A stretch of DNA of 64,000 nt from Fibrobacterota bacterium. GTDB taxonomy: Bacteria > Fibrobacterota > Fibrobacteria > UBA11236. Where the stretch lies: the NCBI GenBank assembly GCA_028287505.1, contig JAQBPN010000087.1, positions 1 through 64,000 on the forward strand, given 5' to 3'. How positions within the stretch are numbered: the stretch's first letter is position 1; each line of letters begins with the position of its first letter. The position numbers and the translations under genes are program-made. This document shows, in pieces, positions 60,953 through 64,000 of this stretch. The notes beneath the pieces are model-generated. The model saw only the letters and a program-made list of their open reading frames with translations. It made no database searches and was not told the origin of the DNA.

Positions 60953-61558
60953 ATGCGATTAGTACAACTCTCTGGCATCCTTGCGGCGCTCCTGTGTTCG
61001 GCCTGCGGCATGCAGAAGGATCCTTGTGATGACGGGCGGATGTTCAGCGATGGAAATTGCCATACCGAGGGCGAGAGCGGATACCGTAATCTGGTCTGGG
61101 TGGATTCGGCCACCGGCAGGTCCATGCGCCTGGATACGGCGAGTCACGTCGGCGAGCCATCGCGGTACCAGAATGACGGCAGCATATCGGAATCAAGATC
61201 AGGTTTCTTCCTCGACTCCGCCGCGGACGCGAACGGGTGCCGGCGGGCGGTGACGGCCCGGGACACCGGCTCCTGGCCGATGCGCGGCGGGGACACTTTG
61301 AGATGGTCAGGACTACGCATGCAAGGCTACCGTAAATCGGGTGGGTATCCGGAATGGGAACGGGATAATTCTTGCGGGGACGCGGACCTTCCCGGTGGCT
61401 ATGCTTGGATCACCATAACTGATCTCACTCGTTTCAGCGATGTCGAGGGGTCTAAACACGGTTCGGACTACACTTACGCCCTGGGCTATCGTTGGCCCGC
61501 TGGCCGCGTCGACGGCGAATACCACAGCCGAAGCTATACAGTTAAGAATAATTATTGA
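60953..61558 (+). CDS. Cassette 11, gene 4: lipoprotein of unknown function, 201 aa
   Basis: Lipoprotein signal MRLVQLSGILAALLCSAC (Cys18). The mature part has five further cysteines (DPCDD, GNCH, ANGCRR, NSCGD) and YRNLVWVDSATGRSMRLDTASHVGE. It belongs to no family I know, but the GSISESRSGFFLDS...RWPAGR pattern and end (AGRVDGEYHSRSYTVKN) suggest a small beta domain. GC-rich, so perhaps of more local origin than the genes before it. The frame to 60794 lacks a signal, and ATG 60953 is chosen for the signal peptide. Confidence 0.65.
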   Translation: MRLVQLSGILAALLCSACGMQKDPCDDGRMFSDGNCHTEGESGYRNLVWVDSATGRSMRLDTASHVGEPSRYQNDGSISESRSGFFLDSAADANGCRRAVTARDTGSWPMRGGDTLRWSGLRMQGYRKSGGYPEWERDNSCGDADLPGGYAWITITDLTRFSDVEGSKHGSDYTYALGYRWPAGRVDGEYHSRSYTVKNNY

Positions 61559-61567
61559 CGCAAAAGC

Positions 61568-61592
61568 CACCGAGCCGCTCTGTGCCTCGGTG
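61568..61592 (+). terminator. Hairpin CACCGAG...CTCGGTG after the lipoprotein gene
   Basis: Two complementary 7-bp arms with an 11-nt loop lie 9 nt after the stop. There is no U-tract. Confidence 0.45.
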
Positions 61593-61703
61593 TAAGCTCT
61601 CGCACTGTGGTAGCGTAGCAAGGCCCACATGGCTTTCCTTTTTGACTTGCCAAGTATTTTCTTAACGTGTTTATTCCCAAGAGCGACCAAAAAGGGGAAT
61701 ATC

Positions 61704-63032
61704 ATGCTTAGCTTCACAGCCGCTGCCGTGACCGTAGCCCTTCTTCCCGCCATCGTCCACTCTGCCACCAAGGAAACCTTACAAATCCAGATTGGGAAAG
61801 ATAAGGATATCCTGGACACCGTAACGATCGTGATCGAATATGACAAACCCCCGGAAGTCGCACATCCTAATGGGGTAAAGTGGGCAGATCTGGAAAAGGA
61901 TTCCCTCTGGGAGGATAATAACGGCCGGCATGTTCGTTATAACCACGCCTTTCTTGCTTCCATGGGTTCCCGTAAAGGGTATGGCTCTGATTACATCGAC
62001 TATACAAAGCGCGGAAGTGAGGAACCGGAATATTCCGCAGGCGTGAGTTTTATCTTCCCCGGGGATACTTTAGTGCAATTCAGCTGGGAACCCGTTCATA
62101 TGTATTTTTATCGTCAGATCGTTCCCTACGAAGAAACCGGATTTGTCTCTGGAAGTGAAGTGTATGGACAGGTTTCCCAGTATGTGAAAAGTGGAAGCGA
62201 AAATTTGACCCAAGGTCAATGGGCTCTTCTCCTCACCCGCAAAAAAGAAAGACCCATTGGCGAAACAAAACCGATAGTCTCCCTCAAGGAAACGTTACAC
62301 ATTCAGATAGGCAAGGATGAGGCCATCCTGGATACTGTAGTCCTTTGGATCGATTATGGGAAACCGCCGGAAATCGAGCGTCCTAATGGGGGCAATTGGG
62401 CGGATTTTGAAAAGGATTCCGCTTGGACCGATGACCTCGGTTGGTATGTTCGTTATAACCATGCTTTCTTGGCTTCCATGGGATCCCGGAAGGGGCAAGG
62501 CGGGGATTACGTCTCTTTATCTGCATTCTCCGAACAATTTAATGGTGAGCCGGAATATAGCGCCAATGTGTTCTTCTCCATTCCAGGGGATACAACCCTC
62601 CAGATTTCCTGGGACCCGAACCACATCGTGGAAAAGGCCGAGGCCTATCCCTTCCATAAGAGCGGATTTAAATCTGGAATGGAACAATTTGGAGAAGTTT
62701 CCAAGCGGGTCGGCAGTGGTGGCGAAAATTTGGCCCAAGGTCAATGGGCCAAGCTCCTTATCCGTGAGAATGGGTGGAGTGGCTTTGAAACAACTGGATC
62801 AATGGCTCTGCGCCCGGCCAAACAGGCCGGCCGAACTGATGGGTGGATTGTTCACTTGGCTCCGGGAACCGTGTTGCGGGCCCCGCCCGGGGCCACGGGT
62901 CTGAAGGTCTTGGATGTCCAAGGTCGCCTGCATTGGGAAAGCCGGAACCTGCGGGAAGGGACGCTGGTGATCCTGCCCGGAGAACTGCCCAAGGGAGTCC
63001 TACGGTATTACTGGCAATCCGAGCGTGGCTAG
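61704..63032 (+). CDS. Cassette 11, gene 5: exported protein with a duplicated domain
   Basis: A 442-residue exported protein. Signal peptide LSFTAAAVTVALLPAIVHSA, then two copies of a domain of about 170 residues (about 24-180 and 195-350). Paired motifs: ETLQIQIGKDKDILDTV and ETLHIQIGKDEAILDTV; YNHAFLASMGSRKG in both; VKSGSENLTQGQWALLL and VGSGGENLAQGQWAKLL. The C-terminal 85 residues (LKVLDVQGRLHWESRNLREGTLVILPGELPKGV) resemble FCB sorting or FlgD-like domains. AAGGGGAA precedes the ATG. I do not recognise the family; surface attachment is the likeliest inference. Confidence 0.75.
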   Translation: MLSFTAAAVTVALLPAIVHSATKETLQIQIGKDKDILDTVTIVIEYDKPPEVAHPNGVKWADLEKDSLWEDNNGRHVRYNHAFLASMGSRKGYGSDYIDYTKRGSEEPEYSAGVSFIFPGDTLVQFSWEPVHMYFYRQIVPYEETGFVSGSEVYGQVSQYVKSGSENLTQGQWALLLTRKKERPIGETKPIVSLKETLHIQIGKDEAILDTVVLWIDYGKPPEIERPNGGNWADFEKDSAWTDDLGWYVRYNHAFLASMGSRKGQGGDYVSLSAFSEQFNGEPEYSANVFFSIPGDTTLQISWDPNHIVEKAEAYPFHKSGFKSGMEQFGEVSKRVGSGGENLAQGQWAKLLIRENGWSGFETTGSMALRPAKQAGRTDGWIVHLAPGTVLRAPPGATGLKVLDVQGRLHWESRNLREGTLVILPGELPKGVLRYYWQSERG

Positions 63033-63175
63033 CCCGTCCGACCCCTCCTTTCTTCATTCTGAAAAGTATTTATGGTTGGAAAAACCTTCCACTAAACATT
63101 CAAAATGCATGGAACGTCATTGAGGCCCTGAAAACAAAAAGACCCTCCAAATAAAATAGAGGAGCCAGCAGGATC

Positions 63176-63436
63176 ACCCAACAGCTGCCAGTAGGGAACC
63201 CGCGGACATGCTCCGCATTGCGGGTTCGCAAATGGGTTGCGAGGTCTTCCTGGCAATTCAGCTAAAACTTCGAACGGTTCGAACTTCGCTTGGCGCCTAC
63301 GTCCGCTTGTTCTCCGTTTACCTTCATTACATGCTGCGGGTGCTCATTTCGGAGGCAGTAGCGCCTCACTCCATTCGCATCCCCGCATAGCGGGAATGGC
63401 CTCGCAGCCCACTTCGTACTGGCGCGAACGCTGTGT
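63176..63436 (+). repeat. Giant attC-like site K (261 bp), last in array
   Basis: Left box ACCCAAC (63176-63182, perfect RYYYAAC), right box GCTGTGT (63430-63436), in which the usual GTT is GCT, so it may be inactive. Inner arms TGGGTTGCGAGG and CCTCGCAGCCCA pair. The tail before it (GACCCTCCAAATAAAATAGA) resembles those of D, F and H. The core is GTGCTCATTTCGGAGGCAGT...CATCCCCGCATAGC. 63033-63175 holds only the tail. Confidence 0.75.
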
Positions 63437-63490
63437 TCAATGGGGTGCGGGATGACTGGCTCGCTCTCGCCCGCCATCCCCTCAAAAGAA

Positions 63491-63513
63491 CCGCCGCTCG
63501 TCCTGAGCGGCGG
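63491..63513 (-). terminator. Intrinsic terminator of the right-edge gene
   Basis: CCGCCGCTC and GAGCGGCGG, a perfect 9-bp stem with a 5-nt loop. Read on the minus strand it is followed by TTCTTTTG, as expected for a terminator of the gene ending at 63558. Confidence 0.7.
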
Positions 63514-63557
63514 GAAATTCCAGGGCTTTTCTCTTCCCACGACTCCGCCGTAGTTGG

Positions 63558-64000
63558 TTACGGGGTAACGTCCGGCTCGGCCTGAAGGATCGAAAAGATC
63601 CCCTCCATCCGGGCCGATGCGGTATCGGACTCGTCGCGCACTTCGATGAGGCCTGCTTTGGTCGCCTTATCCTGGGGCGGGGTCCAGAGAAAAACCGGAA
63701 ATCCGTCGCCGCCGGTGTAGTGCTGGGCCAAGGTATCCCAGGCCGCGCCTCCGTTCGAAGAGAAAAGAATCGTCATCGGACCCGGCATCGGATTCTCCCA
63801 TGAGATGGCGTACTCTTTGCCCGCGATCAACGAATCGCCCGGTTTAGGTTGGGTCACGGTGAGCAGGGCCGGAGCCGTGATGCCATGCACCGAGAATGTC
63901 AAGGTGTCCTTCGCCGTGCTCGTGCGCAAAGTGACGTTGACTTCGATCCGATAAATGCCATCCGAGCTGAACGTCACCGAGGACTTGAGGCGCGTGGGAT
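63558..64000 (-). CDS. Exported Ig-like-domain protein, C-terminal part (partial)
   Basis: The minus-strand frame is open through the right edge, so the start lies outside; an internal GTG at 63977 is not the true start. The visible 147 codons end in a beta-sandwich domain: GIYRIEVNVTLRTSTAKDTLTFSV (end of one Ig-like domain) and ITAPALLTVTQPKPGDSLIAGKEYAISWENPMPGPMTILFSSNGGAAWDTLAQHYTGG in pieces (a second, Kre9/KNH-like Ig domain, with the P-x-x-G-D-S-L-x-A-G-x-x-Y-x-I-x-W pattern). It is probably the tail of a large surface protein and lies outside the cassette array. Confidence 0.75.
   Translation of the reverse strand, partial: PTRLKSSVTFSSDGIYRIEVNVTLRTSTAKDTLTFSVHGITAPALLTVTQPKPGDSLIAGKEYAISWENPMPGPMTILFSSNGGAAWDTLAQHYTGGDGFPVFLWTPPQDKATKAGLIEVRDESDTASARMEGIFSILQAEPDVTP

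Larger units (their letters stand above)
44265..63436 (+). mobile_element. Integron-like gene-cassette array (about 19 kb)
   Basis: The element consists of a tyrosine recombinase, an attI-like core, and eleven attC-like sites in the same orientation. These separate cassettes of 0.55-4.9 kb. All but one cassette gene are on the plus strand, upstream of their attC, as in integrons. The GC content and codon use of cassettes vary and most are poorer in GC than the flanks, a sign of varied origin. Nine sites are 255-293 bp, far larger than ordinary attC. The left boundary is the recombinase; the right boundary is the site at 63176-63436, after which codon use returns to that of the chromosome. Confidence 0.8.

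Noticed and set aside
44265-63436. CRISPR array or phage
   Set aside because: Repeats are 255-293 bp, divergent and separated by genes; there are no Cas, capsid, terminase or tail genes.
63558-63977. Complete 139-aa gene starting at GTG 63977
   Set aside because: The frame stays open to the window edge and begins in the middle of an Ig-like domain, so it is the end of a larger gene.

Overview
The window looks like a chromosomal segment of a GC-rich, Gram-negative-type (diderm) bacterium. Supporting this are lpxB for lipid A, a fused SecD-SecF, many lipoproteins and Sec-exported proteins, and several large secreted proteins built from DUF2341, LamG, Ig, FN3 and CBM9 modules with beta-rich C-terminal tails. 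That mix suggests the FCB group, most likely Fibrobacterota, but this is an inference from gene content and no marker gene was compared.

Positions 1 to about 44 kb are ordinary chromosome. From the left: the N-terminal 502 codons of aspS (minus strand, running off the edge); a CNNM/CorC-type transporter; a FapA-like protein; a tight minus-strand operon of Nudix hydrolase, HAD phosphatase and lpxB; rlmN coupled to a small methyltransferase; a 1.1 kb non-coding block with two long foldback repeats; secDF; a run of exported proteins (14-31 kb); a TIGR01777 oxidoreductase divergent from a TetR regulator across a palindromic operator; then small enzymes, lipoproteins and membrane proteins (RDD, TMEM175-like, DUF1361-like), an SGNH hydrolase and a PLP-dependent cystathionine gamma-synthase family enzyme.

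Positions 44.3-63.4 kb form an integron-like cassette array with lower and uneven GC. It opens with a tyrosine recombinase (44265-45170) and a hairpin overlapping its stop codon, followed at once by an attI-like core site. Eleven attC-like sites in one orientation then delimit about eleven cassettes. Two sites are of classical size and sequence (111 and 124 bp, ending GTTATAC). Nine are giant versions (255-293 bp) whose arms differ in sequence but stay complementary within each copy. Each begins with an RYYYAAC-like box and ends with a GTTRRRY-like box. Cargo includes a possible PD-(D/E)XK protein, a winged-helix protein, a membrane coiled-coil protein, an RX4H (HEPN-like) protein, a P-loop kinase-like protein, a DUF4287 protein, a DHFR/RibD-like reductase, a metzincin protease and several small exported proteins. 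One cassette gene is inverted, one cassette has no gene but strong nested palindromes, and one block carries five genes. The recombinase lacks the extra segment that marks true IntI integrases. This array is the most unusual thing in the window.

Right of the last site, an Ig-like exported protein on the minus strand runs off the right edge.
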